DNA of 64,000 bases, from assembly GCA_022747635.1 (NCBI GenBank), contig JAKTNV010000003.1:50449475-50513474 (forward strand). The letters run 5' to 3'. Under the pieces are notes generated by a model. It was not told the origin of the DNA. It did not search any database and saw nothing but the letters and a program-made list of their open reading frames with translations. This stretch comes from Hetaerina americana. Taxonomy: Eukaryota > Arthropoda > Insecta > Odonata > Calopterygidae. Of the stretch, positions 48,613 through 60,360 are shown piece by piece (position 1 is the stretch's first letter; each line of letters opens with the position of its first letter). The position numbers were made by a program, and so were the translations under genes.

Positions 48613-48780
48613 CACTCGGCCGAACTTCGAGGTTCCGGGTTCGAATCTCGGTCAAGGCGAATGACCTTTACACTTTGAAAATTATCGCTTAGATTCAAGG
48701 TTACCAATGACCTTGGTTACCGTAATGGTGCAAATTGTGGAAAAGCTAACACATTGCTAAGCTCCAAAATAAAAAAAGTT
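48598..48780 (+). mobile_element. tRNA-derived SINE (family S3), copy 1
   Basis: The head is tRNA-like, with ACTGGCTAAAGCACTCGGCC (A-box region) and GGGTTCGAATCTCGG (B box), followed by GTCAAGGCGAATGACC and a TTTGAAAATT segment and ending in an A-rich tail near 48765. The same order of blocks recurs at 60266-60360. There is no body beyond about 180 bp and no clear flanking duplication. Confidence 0.75.
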
Positions 48781-48849
48781 TAGTCTTTTAGGAGGTTTGC
48801 CTCCGAATAATATCTATAATGATGCACTCATTTAATGTTGACCTTTAAG

Positions 48850-48930
48850 TGAGAAAGGGAGCGTAGTAGCCTGGTGGGCAGAACGATTGACTATCAAACT
48901 TAGGAATCCAGCTCAAGTCTCGAGAAAACG
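48850..48930 (+). mobile_element. Possible degenerate tRNA-like SINE head
   Basis: GTAGTAGCCTGGTGGGCAGA resembles an A-box region. AGCTCAAGTCTCGA, about 40 bases downstream, resembles a decayed B box. The spacing suits a tRNA-derived promoter, but both boxes are imperfect and no sister copy was found. Confidence 0.3.
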
Positions 48931-49904
48931 CAAAAAATATTCCAAGTGGTGCGATTTTCTTTACTGTATGGAGGTTAGTGAGAAACAGAATAGTGGCCCA
49001 GCCACCATAAGTCTTTGATCCAACGATGTGTATGGCAAAAAATGCCTTTGTTCGGACATAAAGAAATCCCGTTTATAACGAAAATGAAATGCCGGTCTTC
49101 TCACATTCGTTTAAAGTGAGTTTTGCTGCATTAATACTATAAACTTTTAAAAACTCATTATACAGTAGATAAATATACATGACGTCACTTTTGACTACTT
49201 GAATATTCTCTGTGATCAGTGACCCTGAGGCTGGTAGTGAATCATTTTCACAGTGAATCCGGCCTTATTTATATAAATGCTTTCAAAAAATTCAAACATC
49301 GGTTTTTAACTGCTCTTGGAAACTGGGGGAGAGTAGGGAGATCATATAGAAGAGAAGTTAAGAAGACCATAAGAACCAGGGCCCAAAATTGTTCCAAATA
49401 AATCAATAGTAGGATTTGTGTAACGAACAGAATTTAGTAGTTTAAGGCATGGGCTTCTTGATAACAATGGCCACTAAAGATTTCTTCATTTTTTTTAGAA
49501 GTGGCAAAATAAATGTGTTAACACGAATGAAAATGAAAAACTACATCTTATAAATGAAGTTTAGAATGAAAATAGAATCCAATTTCATGTGGGAAGTAAG
49601 TAAAATAATAGGAGAAAACCCGAAGCGAGGAAGATGTGAGGAAGAAGAAGAAGAAGCGGCGACGGAGCCTCAAAGATATTCGTAATCCAATAAACTCTCA
49701 TTTGTATGCACCTCGTAATGCCCTTGCCGAATAATTCTACTCAGAGCCTGAATGAGCATTAATATAATGTTTGGCAAATAGGAAAATATGATTTGTATGA
49801 AATAGTTAATCAGAAAAAAAGAAAGCAAAAAACATGGAAAAATTTACATTTTATTATAATAAGGAAGGAAGAAAGGAAAATTTAGGTTATGAGAAGATAG
49901 CATC
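48931..49904. other. AT-rich non-coding stretch
   Basis: About 1 kb with a short GAA repeat at 49641-49656 and no other feature. Confidence 0.45.
49641..49656. repeat. (GAA)n microsatellite
   Basis: About five GAA triplets in a row. Confidence 0.85.
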
Positions 49905-49975
49905 AGGGCATCTACGTCTATTTACTACCCAGAAAGTGATGGCAAGGGCGTGTGGTAGAGGGTATTAGGTCACCA
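49905..49975 (-). mobile_element. LINE 3'-end fragment adjacent to LINE B
   Basis: The + strand reads CATCTACGTCTATTTAC, an antisense ATGTAG-type tail, then GGCAAGGGCGTGTGGTAGAGGG, a diverged copy of the 3'-end block seen again at 50034-50057 and at 16.29 kb. It lies immediately 3' of the larger LINE B in element orientation. It is either a separate severely truncated insertion or a duplicated 3' end. Confidence 0.6.
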
Positions 49976-51590
49976 GCTAATCTACTTCTACACAAGTATT
50001 GGTATTTTTTATATAATTAGTTACATGCAAGCCACTACTAGGGTGTGTGACGGGGGGTGAATATCTCTAATGTTATTGACATGATCTCTCCTACAGAAGT
50101 ACGATGGGGGTAATAATACCTTTTCAACATCACTGCTAAAGATACCTCCTTCCAATTTATGCAAGAGCTTCAATCTGTAATTTAACCTTCGCTCCATTAA
50201 GTGATTCCCAGCCTAGTTCCTCTAATATTTTGGATGCGCTACTAAGTTTACCATGACAACGTTTTACAAATCTAGCTCCTCTACGCTGCATGCGATCCAA
50301 TTCGGGAATCAATCCTACTTCTTGAGGACCCCATATAGTAGCAGCATATTCTTAATTAGGCTTAACCACCGAAAGATAACATTTTTCTTCGATCTCCCCA
50401 TCACATTTACCCAGTACTCATCTAGCAAATCCTAATTTTTTTTAGCATGTCCACATATAGTATTCTCCGTATGCGCTTCACCGAGTAGAGATCGTGAGTG
50501 AGGGTAACGCCTAGGTAATTAATTAAGTCTACGCATTCCATTTCGGTGTCCCCAATACAATAGGCGTTCGGGAGGGTATTGCTCTTTATCCAACACATAA
50601 TGAATACGCACTTTTTCAAGTGTAATTCTAATTGCCAAGTGTCGCACCAGTGTTTTATAGCATTCAGGTCATCTGACAAAGCTGCTGTGTCCTCAGGATC
50701 ACGGATATCACGGTAAACCACTGTATCGTCGGAAAATAAACGTATCTTACTAGGGACTACGGAGGCAATGTCGTTAACATACAGTAAGAATAAAAGAGGT
50801 CCGCTGACTCTTCCCTGGGGAACACCTGAAGTAACTTCTACTGCATTTGAGCTCCCCCATTTATGACTACTCTTTGTACCCGACCATTTAAAAAGTCTTT
50901 CATCCAACCCCGGATATTTTTATCTGTACAATATGCTTCTAGCTTTGTGAGTAGTTAACAATGATGTACTTTGTCGAAGGCTTTCTTGAAATCTAGAAAA
51001 ACCGCGTCCACTGGAACATTGCTCTCTTCCGAAATAAGAATATAATGAAAAAAAGCGCTAATTGTGTCCTGTAGGATCTACCCTTTCGGAAACCGTGGTG
51101 ATTTTTCATCAATAACTCATGATTAACGAGGTGTCTCCCGATCGAACTAGCAATTATATACTCCATGGCCTTGCATGAAATGGGCGGGAAGGAAATAGGT
51201 CTGTCATTGCTCTGTCCTTTCTTGTCCCCGTATTAAATATTCTAGTTACGTAAGGCGTTTTCTAGTCTCTGGGAACTGTGATCTGCTAGAGACTTCTTGA
51301 ATAGGATTTGTAGATACGGCGCCATTTCCGAGCTTAGTTCCTTTAATATACGAGCGGGTATTTGATCGGACTCGGAGGATTAATTAGGCTTAATATTTTT
51401 CAGCGAACGTTCAAATCCATTGTATGTAATTTCAATTTTGGGTATCGGCTGGTCTGCACGATTTGGTGAGCTATCGGAGAGATTCGGTGAAAGAATGGTG
51501 AATACACTTGAAAAGAAGGTATTTAATAAGTTAGTGTTTTCCACACTTCTGGTTACTCTTTCGTCTTTATAATTTTTTACTTAATTAACT
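49976..51590 (-). mobile_element. LINE B: CR1/Jockey-like non-LTR retrotransposon, 5'-truncated
   Basis: A - strand element retaining almost the whole reverse transcriptase and its 3'-untranslated region, without an upstream endonuclease. Translating antisense in broken frames gives an ordered series of family motifs from about 51570 (NLLNTFFSSVFT) to about 50170 (RFVKRCHGKLSSASKILEEL). The 3' region carries ACTAGGGTGTGTGACGGGGGG on the + strand. The 5' end is lost near 51590. Numerous frameshifts and stops make it inactive. Confidence 0.85.
50165..51570 (-). pseudogene. LINE B reverse transcriptase pseudogene
   Basis: In order along the - strand: NLLNTFFSSVFT; a SDQIPARILKELSSEMAPYL segment of the fingers (about 51370-51310); the AFDKVHH motif with the first catalytic Asp (about 50990-50960); SGVPQG then GPLLFLLYVNDI (about 50840-50770); LFSDDTVVYR, the YXDD-type catalytic box (about 50730); LHLKKCVFIM; INYLGVTLTHDL (about 50510); and the C-terminal YAATIWGPQEVGLIPELD segment (about 50350-50290). 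The family box is usually FADD, and here it reads FSDD. A frameshift near 50900 and several stops disrupt the frame. The uninterrupted part is 161 codons (50422-50907). Confidence 0.87.
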
Positions 51591-54500
51591 GTCGACTTAT
51601 TTCCCTGAAAATTAGGGAAGATGTTCTTGGAAGATTATAATTAGAATTAATGAACGCGCATGAAAAATTAAAACGGCGAGATAATGTGAAAGATGGAAAG
51701 TAGCTATGAGGATAAGGTAATTGAAGCTTGTGCGCATAATAAACTCCGGAGGACATAAAAGTAATATAATTTAAGAGGTCGTTATAGCGTATGATTAAAG
51801 AGGAATATTGAAAGATAAGAATGTACTCACAGAAGTTTGTAGATGAACATAGGAGAAAATTAAATAATTAAAAATTCCATCGACTCACCTGTCACCGGTG
51901 CAGTGTGTCATTTGTGAGGGAATACAAAACGCAAGTCCCTTAGGATAACTTTAACTCTCCACCGTGGCTCACTTTCCACTTCTTTATGCCGACGGCAAAC
52001 TTTGTGAGACGCTAGTGAAATAGCATAAATGGCATATTTGGAGCTCCTTATTTAAAAACTTATAAAGAGTCTTACATCCTCAGCTTTCTACTTCAGAAGA
52101 TATTTAAAATTGATAAAATTCATCATTAAATTGAGATATAAAATTATATTGGAGCATTAAGGAAAGCATATTTTACATAGCAGTCTTTTAATAATCCAGG
52201 TGACATACTATTTACTCTCTAGTATTATCATCTGCTATTTGTAGACATTTCGAATTAAAATTTCTTTCTAAGCTCGAATGTAATAATGTCTATGTCTAAT
52301 AAATGATAATGTGCCGAGTACTTCACCATTCTATGTATGATGAAAGATTTGAACTTTAAGGTCTTCGTAAGAACTTCCATATTTTCCTTGTTTTATTTTT
52401 CAAATAATCTCGTCACGGGTATTTCATTGATCAGAAATTATAGTGTGGTAGCACATAGACCGCTCGTCGAGCAGGTAATTACAGCTGACCTTGACCACAA
52501 ATGCTTTACAAAGGACTTTTTTCGTATCATCCTCTCACCGTCGTAGCAGTGAACTAAATCGGAAGAAACGAAAACAATAAGTCGATCAAGAGGAGGATGT
52601 TCTTTTATGGGAGCTCGTTGTCTTCATGCTTGAAGCTACATAAATCCTTCATTCTTGTGGTTGCCGTATTTTTCTGCGAATAATCCAGAATAACCGCATT
52701 TGTGCCCCGAGGGTAGCAGTGAAGAGGGCGGACATGGTGACGGGAGTAAATCGAAACAAAGGCATTCCTGCTATGTAGATATGATATGTGTTCACGTGAC
52801 TCGACTTTATCGTTCAGAAATGAAAATTCCTTGATAGATAACCTCAATCAGCTAACGTGATCTTTCTCCGTTCATGTCTCTATCTATTCAATGTTGTCGA
52901 AACAGAATGATACGAAAGTCTTTCATCTCTCCGATCAGTAAGAAGATCCATTAAACCGTTGCGTCCATCAAAAAAAATTTTTGTCGAAATTCCGACCTTC
53001 TAAGGTTTGCATTCAAGGGAAAGGAAAAAAAATACCTTGATTCGATGTAGAGATGAATGACAAATTGCCTGCAGTATGATAACTTCATGCATGTCAGTGT
53101 GATGTGATGGCTGTCAGGAACGCCTGTGGGAAATTTTATTTTATTTATATTGTTTTAATTCTGGAGCTTTTATTTTATTACGACGTGCATGACGAGTGTA
53201 TGAATATTTTTCCTTTTGAAATAAAAACGATTAAAATTGGCAATTTCCTTGGCATGCATACGTTAATGTTTAGCCATAATCTGAATATTTAATGGAAGCG
53301 TTTATTTGCCTGCACTTTGCGAATGCCATAACCTATTCTTAAAATGCTTAAGAAGAGTCTTAAAGCAGAATAAAGTTATTTGAATGCAACAGATGTGTCA
53401 ATCATCTGTTAAACATTTGATAAGTACTAAAATTGGTGTACGTTTCTTTTGTAGCCATAATATTTAGCTAAGTCCGTGCTTATGACTCTGTTGTGCTAAA
53501 ACAAATTGAGTACTTAAATCGTACATCTGCATGTGTAAAAGTTTCATCGATATTCTTTTTGGCTTCACTGAGGTACACATCAATACGGGAGCACGAAAGC
53601 GAACGATAAATTTTGCTTTAAGGCAGCCCTCGTGGGCGACAGGTGTGTGCTGGACTGAGACAAGGAAAAATAAATTTTCATCGAGGTCGTGAGCTCCAAA
53701 GGATGAAAACTTATAAAAAAAAGACCTCGCGCCCACGACGGTATGAAGCGTATAGATGGGATGCGAGGGTGAACCGGGAACAGCGTTTGTGACAACGAGG
53801 AGTCCAGGGGTGAGGGAAGATGAAGAGGAAGCGATAATGGGGAATGGGGACTTAAAATTAAGGACTGGGATAAACCGCGCAAGCAAATAAGATAACGAAA
53901 GTTAATGGAATGGTTCCAGGTTCAATTTATACGGCTGAAGCTGAGGAATGTGGCGCCATAAAAAAAACATGGGGAGGGAGGGAAAGTGCTTTTCGGACAT
54001 CCAAGAGTGGAGAAATGGAGAAAACCTCCGAGAGTCATCACGGTGAAGAATCGAGTGTGAAGTTTAGAACAGTTGTGCTGTGGTTTAGAACTTGAAGTGA
54101 TGTTGTCGAAAAACATATAGCAATAGCAACTCAGGCTGGTGCAAAAGAGAAACTAAACAGAATTTATAAGGAAAAAGATAGAGAATACTTTAAGAATTCG
54201 TGATTTCTTTAGGTATTGATTTGATTGATCGAACATTTATTCTTGTTAACATTTGAGGTAAGTTCATACACTATTTTCGAAAATTGAATTTGTTTTGGTT
54301 ACCTTTGTCCCTTACATACTGACACAGGTTTGAAGAAATGTAGAACTTTGGTTCAGAGATTTTAAGATAAGTTAAGGTATTCATTTTCTCCTTCTATTCA
54401 AATTCTGTGTTCTCATAAAGCCCTAAAAAAGTGATCGAGGAAAGTACCCGTGTCAGCAAACTCGGTCACTTTAAATCAAGACGTTCTTTTAGCTTCTCCG

Positions 54501-55549
54501 GAAATTAACTATGAAATCAAGCCGCAATGTAAATGCTAGACCAATGATGGATGATATCCAGTTTTCAAATATATATAATCACTATTTTTATGACTTCATT
54601 ATAAACTTGGAACGACTTTGTAGATTTATTTTCTGCTAGAAAAAACAAAAACAGAGCTTCGTCAAACAAAGATTAAAATTAACTTTGGTGCAAGATCCCA
54701 AAATTATTTACTTGTTTATAAGGCATGATAAAAAAGAGCTATTTGCATTATGCTTGGTTGGAAATAGCGACAAAATGTATTTCGAAACCCGCTAAAAACT
54801 ATGTTCTTCTAGTCACTTGGCGTCATATTGAGAGAAATGCATAGGAAAATTTAACTAATTTCACTCAGCGCTCAGTGTAATCGCAAACCAAGAATTTTTT
54901 ATATAAATGTTCAAAACTTTTCTGGCATTCATCGCATTTATGACACACGAGTATGATATCTCTCTCATCTTGTTTCCAGATTCACTTTCAGTCTCCTGCC
55001 TCGTAGAGATCAAAGGCAGTCTTGTGGTCGTAAGTGACCGTGACATAAAGATAGAATATAGTACAGCGGTTAACCGTCCTCTGTGATTAAAATATTCTGA
55101 TTGGCCCAGGCATCCCTCGGATCGCATACGGCGAATTCAAGTTCGGAGCCAAGCTGAGAGCTCCTTGGGGGAACCTAGTAGTGCGGTCCACGGGGCTTGA
55201 GTATTTGAACACGCGTAAAAAAGCGATGATAATTTTTAAGTAGTTGTCAATAGATGATGAAAATTGTGATTGCAATAAATTCTCAATGCTACCGGGTTCT
55301 GCGTTTTCTCTCCTTTGAGGTTGCGTTTCACTTAACGTTCTAACACTCCTAGCTGTCGTTTGGTGTCCAATATCTTATGTCAGTTTCCTAGGACGGAAGT
55401 AGCCTATGTCTCAACGAAGTTATTGATACTGGTAATGACCGCTTATCTCATTACCATTCCTTTATTTCTTGGTAAGACTCATGATTATTATTTAGCATTT
55501 TTGTTTAAAGTTGATGAATAGTTTAGCCTCACGGGTTATCAATTCGGGG
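51591..55549. other. AT-rich non-coding stretch
   Basis: About 4 kb without recognisable genes. The 140-codon antisense frame at 53464-53886 uses a non-ATG start and has no motif I recognise. Other frames are short. Confidence 0.45.
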
Positions 55550-55960
55550 GTTGATTTGTTACAGTTCTCCACGCTATACTGTGCCCTACCAACCTCTTCA
55601 CTCCCTAATCGCGCCTTTCACCGACATTTTCCATTATCAGCTTCTTAAAGTTCATGCTAGGCCATTCTCTATAATTCTTTCACTCAATGTCTCCTTTTAC
55701 CATCATTTTCAATACACTATGTTCCACGTGGTATGTCCAATCAATTTCCCTCTTCTTCCTGTAGGTTCCCTGTTTAGGATTCTCATTTCACCCACCCTAT
55801 GGAGTACGAATTCATTTGTGACTCTGTCTATCCATTTCGTTTTCGGTATTCTTTGTAGCGCCACATTTCCATCGCCTCCAATCTGTTTTGCTCCTATCGT
55901 CAACGTGGTACATCATGGAAAAGTGGACTCTTATGTTGTGGATTTGTGATGGATCGTTTC
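55550..55960 (-). mobile_element. LINE A-type reverse transcriptase C-terminal fragment
   Basis: The antisense frame at 55709-55903 contains LQRIPKTKWIDRVTNEFVLH, then RVGEMRIL and KLIGH. These correspond to the tail of LINE A copy 1 (WVWRRMEKVKWTEKKTNEEVL, then VGEERGFL). The rest of the segment is broken. It is a short internal piece without recognisable ends. Confidence 0.7.
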
Positions 55961-56689
55961 CGTATACTTGAGGTTAATAGTTACTATTTTTGTCAGATAT
56001 TCTTCTTATCAAATTCTTTTCTGCTAACTATATCATACACACTCACTCATTCCATTACTGACAATTACGCTTCTGAACATTAAAAATAACAACAAAATAC
56101 TGAAAAAAAGGACAGATCATCGTTTATTTAATTTGAATTTTGTTCAATGTAAATTATGTTTCGAATGTATTATGTGCTCTTGCATTTTCATTTCTACCAG
56201 GTACCTTCACGTCTTATTTTTACCTACATTCAAAGAGAAGCAGCTTTTGAGTTGAATGGAGGAAACAGTTGGATAGGAAAAAGTTGTAAATAAGAAGATA
56301 ACAGAAGTAATGTTAAATAGGGCGGGAAGGCCATTGGACGGATAATAATTATTGGTGGAGAGAGAGATTGAGAAGTAGAGAAATATTGACAGCTGTGATA
56401 CAGGAGAGAAATTTTAGAAGCCGGGGGAATATTTTGGAAGTGAATAGAGGTTTTGAAAGCTTTGATACTGAACCTTTTGTATAAATCTACTAGAAATTTT
56501 GTTAGATAGCTTTCACAAACTCGTCAAAATTGAGCGGATTATGTGAAGTGCTTATTAGAATTTAACCTGAAATTAAATCCCTTAACCATTTATGTAGACA
56601 CATTCTGTCAGCTGACCAATGTTCAGTGCGAATCACCGTTTGCAATCGTCTGGTTTTAGATCCGTAGGTAATTTAAACATTTCCATCCG
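55961..56689. other. AT-rich non-coding stretch
   Basis: About 0.7 kb. Nothing was recognised. Confidence 0.45.
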
Positions 56690-57560
56690 TGGGTATCAGA
56701 CGTTCACGCTTTTCCTCTTTCCCTCAAAATCTCTCCAATTTTTCGTTCACCAAAAATTCACTCCCACGTCACGCCTTGCTAGTACTTTTTTTATGTGAGA
56801 ACTTTCTCTGCTCATTCCCTTAAGCAATCATCAACCCTTTCACTCTGACCCTTATTTCACCGTCATTCTTCCTTTTTCGCTCTCCCGCATCTTCTCCGAA
56901 ACGTTATTATTCCTTTCCTCGTTCGGTCTTTTCATCTCACCCTCCCAATGCGGCTCCACGAAAACACTAAAACACTATCACGCCCAAACTCTCTCTCTCT
57001 CTTTTATGCACCGATGCACTTCGCATGGCCCGGAGGCGAGTGCAGGAGGGTTTTCATGCGTGCCGGAGAGTATTTCGAATGAGTGTGTGTGCCGGCGCAT
57101 GTGTAAGTCTCGTGTGTGCGCTCGCCGCGAGTGCGGTGAGCAAAAACCAACTTACGATCCTCGATATAAATAAATGAAGGAAAAATAGAAAAAAGAACCG
57201 AATGAATGAGTAACGTGGGAAGGGCGTGTGAACACACTAACCGTGCGCGCGGTCGCGCTACGCCGCTCGAGTCATTCGCCGGAGCACCGCGCTCTGCGGA
57301 CGGGTAAGGGTTCGCCATCGTTTGGTGGGGGAAAGAGGGGCATTTTTTTCGGGGATCGGGGTTTTTCTAGGGTCAGGGTGAAGAAGAGGCGTGCTTGCAC
57401 ATTCTAAGGGAACGAATTAGATAGTGGGGAAAGAGAAGGATAAGGGTTAGAGAAGAATTAACCGCAGTGGTGTCGATGAGACAGTGTGGTTTGAAAACCC
57501 TCAGGGAGCGCTGCAGGTTGAATAATCGGACTCGGCTCTCGATCATTTAAATGCTCTGTG
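56690..57560. other. GC-rich island 15 with CpG-dense core
   Basis: C/T-rich on + to about 57003, ending in a CT simple repeat at 56989-57003, then a CpG-dense block at about 57040-57320 with strings such as GTGCGCGCGGTCGCGCTACG. An antisense 104-codon frame (57004-57318) has no recognised domain. The CpG density differs from the other islands and could mark a promoter or untranslated first exon, which is inference. Confidence 0.5.
56989..57003. repeat. (CT)n microsatellite
   Basis: About seven CT dinucleotides at the boundary between the pyrimidine-rich and CpG-rich parts of the island. Confidence 0.8.
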
Positions 57561-57839
57561 ATGCGAGGTTAGAGATTACGGTGGGGTATGGAATGGCGAT
57601 CGTCAGTCGAAACGGGTACAGCTGAAGGTTTCCTTACTGTGGCTCGTTCGCACACCTCTCCTGCCCTCCAGCCGACGTTCTGGGAAACTTTTGCAGCGAC
57701 GAAGAATTTCGAACACCGCCGGTTGAAAAATGTCTTCAGATAACTTAGGATCGCGAATTCACAATGTAACGTTACCTCCTGAGTTAATGCCGAGAGGTAG
57801 TTCTTCATTCTTATGTTTACGGTCTAACACGCACACCAA

Positions 57840-58280
57840 GACTACGATCGAATTGACCGAATCTGCTTTCATATAAAATAATAACACTCTTTCACTCATT
57901 TGGCCAGTACTCATGATCCTCCTTACTAATTTTCAGTTCAGTACCACGGCTACTCCTCGCTGACTCTCCTTCGCAATAAATTGCGCTATAAATATCGCTT
58001 CAGTATTTCCCTTGCATTATTCTTTTTATCTCACTTCATAAAACCTATGTTTTTTTATATTATTCATATGTTGCATCACAATTGATATTCTTACTAATAA
58101 TAACATTATCCTAGCATTCCTTGTCTCTCTTCTGGCAGTTTTGGTTCCTTACTCCGCCGTATCTTCGACTGTGCAAGGATTTCGTCAGATTACGGCTACG
58201 GAGGCCTGCCTCTTGAGCGGCTTACTTCCCCAGAGTTCTTCGGTGCTGAAGTTCTAGTTATAATATAACTGAGTATTTTT
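57840..58280 (-). mobile_element. LINE A endonuclease-region fragment
   Basis: The antisense strand shows broken similarity to the 5' half of LINE A copy 2. The nucleotide word GCAAGGATTTCG and its flanks at about 58177-58188 match 22297-22308. The segment near 58000-57930 aligns with 22110-22050 and translates to a GVAVVLN...KLVRRI-like endonuclease stretch. It is truncated on both sides and full of stops. Confidence 0.6.
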
Positions 58281-58779
58281 TCAAGTTAAGTTCTTTCAAA
58301 AACTTTGAGCAGGCAGTTGAAGAGTAATACAAAATCCAGATTTTAGAACACTTGATGAATTCATATGAAACCTTTGGTCATTACTTCATTAACATGTATA
58401 CTTTCTCAGACAGGTCGCGGCATAATCTAGTAGTTTATTACTAGGGGAGTACTCTTACTTGGAAAATAGATGTTCAGGGTGATTTTAGCCTTCTCTTATG
58501 AATCTTAAACGCCACAGGAGATAATAAGAGAACTACAAATCGGATTGAAGGAATATGTATAGGATTATTACTCTTCATTATATTCTGCAGTTTAGGCAGC
58601 CTCAATTTCCCCGAATGGAAAGAAAATGACGTTAACAAGAGATAATGACGATGCAGACGAATGACTGAAAATAAGAAGCCAATGTAACCGGGAGACTAAT
58701 AATAGCTCCTGATCAAGCCTGGAATAAACGGGCTCAAGTTTTTTCACACAGATTTGTCGCTATATTAACCCACAGTTTT
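58281..58779. other. AT-rich non-coding stretch
   Basis: About 0.5 kb without recognisable features. Confidence 0.4.
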
Positions 58780-59480
58780 TTTCATTTAGTTCTTCACCTG
58801 TTCCCTATCCCCTCCTTCAATCTGTCCTCCCTCAGCCTCATCTCTCTCTCTTTTTTCCTCTCTCACACTATCTGTCAGCCCACCTCTTTCCACTTCGTTC
58901 CATCCGAGAGGGCGATCCAAATGAGGAGGAGAAACCCTTTGGCGCGGAATGAAACGTGACAATATTGATAACGTCGGAATGGGTGAGTGGTCGCCCACCC
59001 CTCCCTCTTATTCATGCGAGTTACGGCCGTGTTTCCCTTCGAAGGATCCCCCGCCTCCGCCCCTCCTCCGCAGTCCCGCAACACAAACCGCGCGCACACG
59101 CACTCGCGTTTCCCGCCGTGCGTGCAGAGCCACCTCACCTGACCAAAGGCCGTTCCCGCGAGGACCAGTTTGTACCTCCTTTTTTTCGATTTCGGTTCAC
59201 GCCCGAGAGAATGGGTAACATGAGTTTGACGGATATGTCGATGTTCAGATGGGATGGGGGAGCAGTGGTGCAGTGGGGGTTTGAAGAGAGGGGGGGAAGG
59301 GGGTAATTGGGGAAGGAGACGCGTTAAATTTCGAAGTGCGGGGACGAGATCGGGCGGCCTATTGAAATGGAAGATAAAACAGTCCATTCCGTGAAAAACT
59401 GCAAACGTTGGAGCGGGAACCGGGATATTTTGCGATGGAACTCGCGTGCATTTCGGTTGAACGCGGGCGGCCAGCTGCAT
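58780..59480. other. GC-rich island 16
   Basis: C/T-rich on + at about 58790-58910, a CpG-containing middle (59030-59160), and a G-rich patch at about 59250-59310. The 201-codon antisense frame (58875-59480) and overlapping sense frames (89, 116 codons) have no recognised domain and look compositional. Confidence 0.5.
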
Positions 59481-59864
59481 TCCGTCGCGTCTCTAAAGAG
59501 TTAGAACGATTGGTCGTTGTTGCCGTCTGATGGACTTCATCAGAGCTGATATTATTCTCTGGATACAACAGACTTGGAACAATTTCATTTAACTTCGTTA
59601 AAATGGTAACGCGTCTACTCGGTTTTGGAAATTTGGAATGGCTAATTAAGCAATCCACATAAAAATAAGTGAAAGGTCTTGTGCCATCAAACTCGTGTAT
59701 TTGTCATGTAAACTGATGGATAAAGGAAAGAACGCCATTGAAAAGGGCTATGAATCCTCTTCGACGAAATTTGGGGAAGCCATTTTACTTTGATTTTTAA
59801 GAATCAATGCCAATCTTAATCTGCCCGAAAATGTCGTTTTATGCGTGGTGGTTGGGTTCGCCTG
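59481..59864. other. Non-coding spacer
   Basis: No feature was recognised. Confidence 0.4.
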
Positions 59865-60078
59865 TTTCTGAGCCGTCTGACATGTGAAATTCACTCATCA
59901 GGGTTAGTTGCGCCAGTTCCTTTTCCCTTTACTATCCGCCCTTTCCTATGAAGATCTAGTATCCAAAAGCATCCCCAGCACGCAGCTGGGTGGAACTATA
60001 GGTGCTTTTAGTCACCTGGATTTGAACTCTGTGATTCAACTGTTTGAACGCTGTACTCACTGCGGGAGATGCCACGAT
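59865..60078 (-). mobile_element. tRNA-derived SINE (family S1), decayed copy
   Basis: The antisense strand aligns with the S1 element at 2084. The tRNA-like head reads CGTGGCATCTCCCGCAGTGA with GAGTTCAAATCC as the B box. Further on there are GTTCCACCCAGCTGCG, GGGAAAAGGAACTGG and CCCTGATGAGTGAATTTCAC, in the same order and spacing as in S1. Many substitutions and the absence of target-site duplications make it older than the 2 kb copy. Confidence 0.8.
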
Positions 60079-60265
60079 ATTAGCTTTTAACAGAGTCTCT
60101 GACCGTTTTCTCTGAAAAACACCAACTGTTTTAAAAAGCTGGCTTTCACCTCGTGATCTGTGGCACAACGCGTAAGACTACGAAAACCTGTGACATTGTA
60201 TGCACGGTATTTTGCCATAATATCTTGCTCCTTTGAATTTCCGAGTGTAAGAGGACACCTCGGTA

Positions 60266-60360
60266 GTTAAACTGACTATAGCGCTCGGCCGGATATCGAC
60301 GGATCCGGTTTCGAATTCCGGTCAAGGCGAATAATTGTTACGCGTTGAAATTGTTGCATT
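60266..60360 (+). mobile_element. tRNA-derived SINE (family S3), copy 2
   Basis: AACTGACTATAGCGCTCGGCC, CGGTTTCGAATTCCGG and GTCAAGGCGAATAATTG match the blocks of the element at 48598 in the same order. The copy seems to fade out after about 95 bp. Confidence 0.72.

Noticed and set aside
53464..53886. 140-codon antisense frame
   Set aside because: It needs a non-ATG start, has no motif, and overlaps a second open frame on the same strand.
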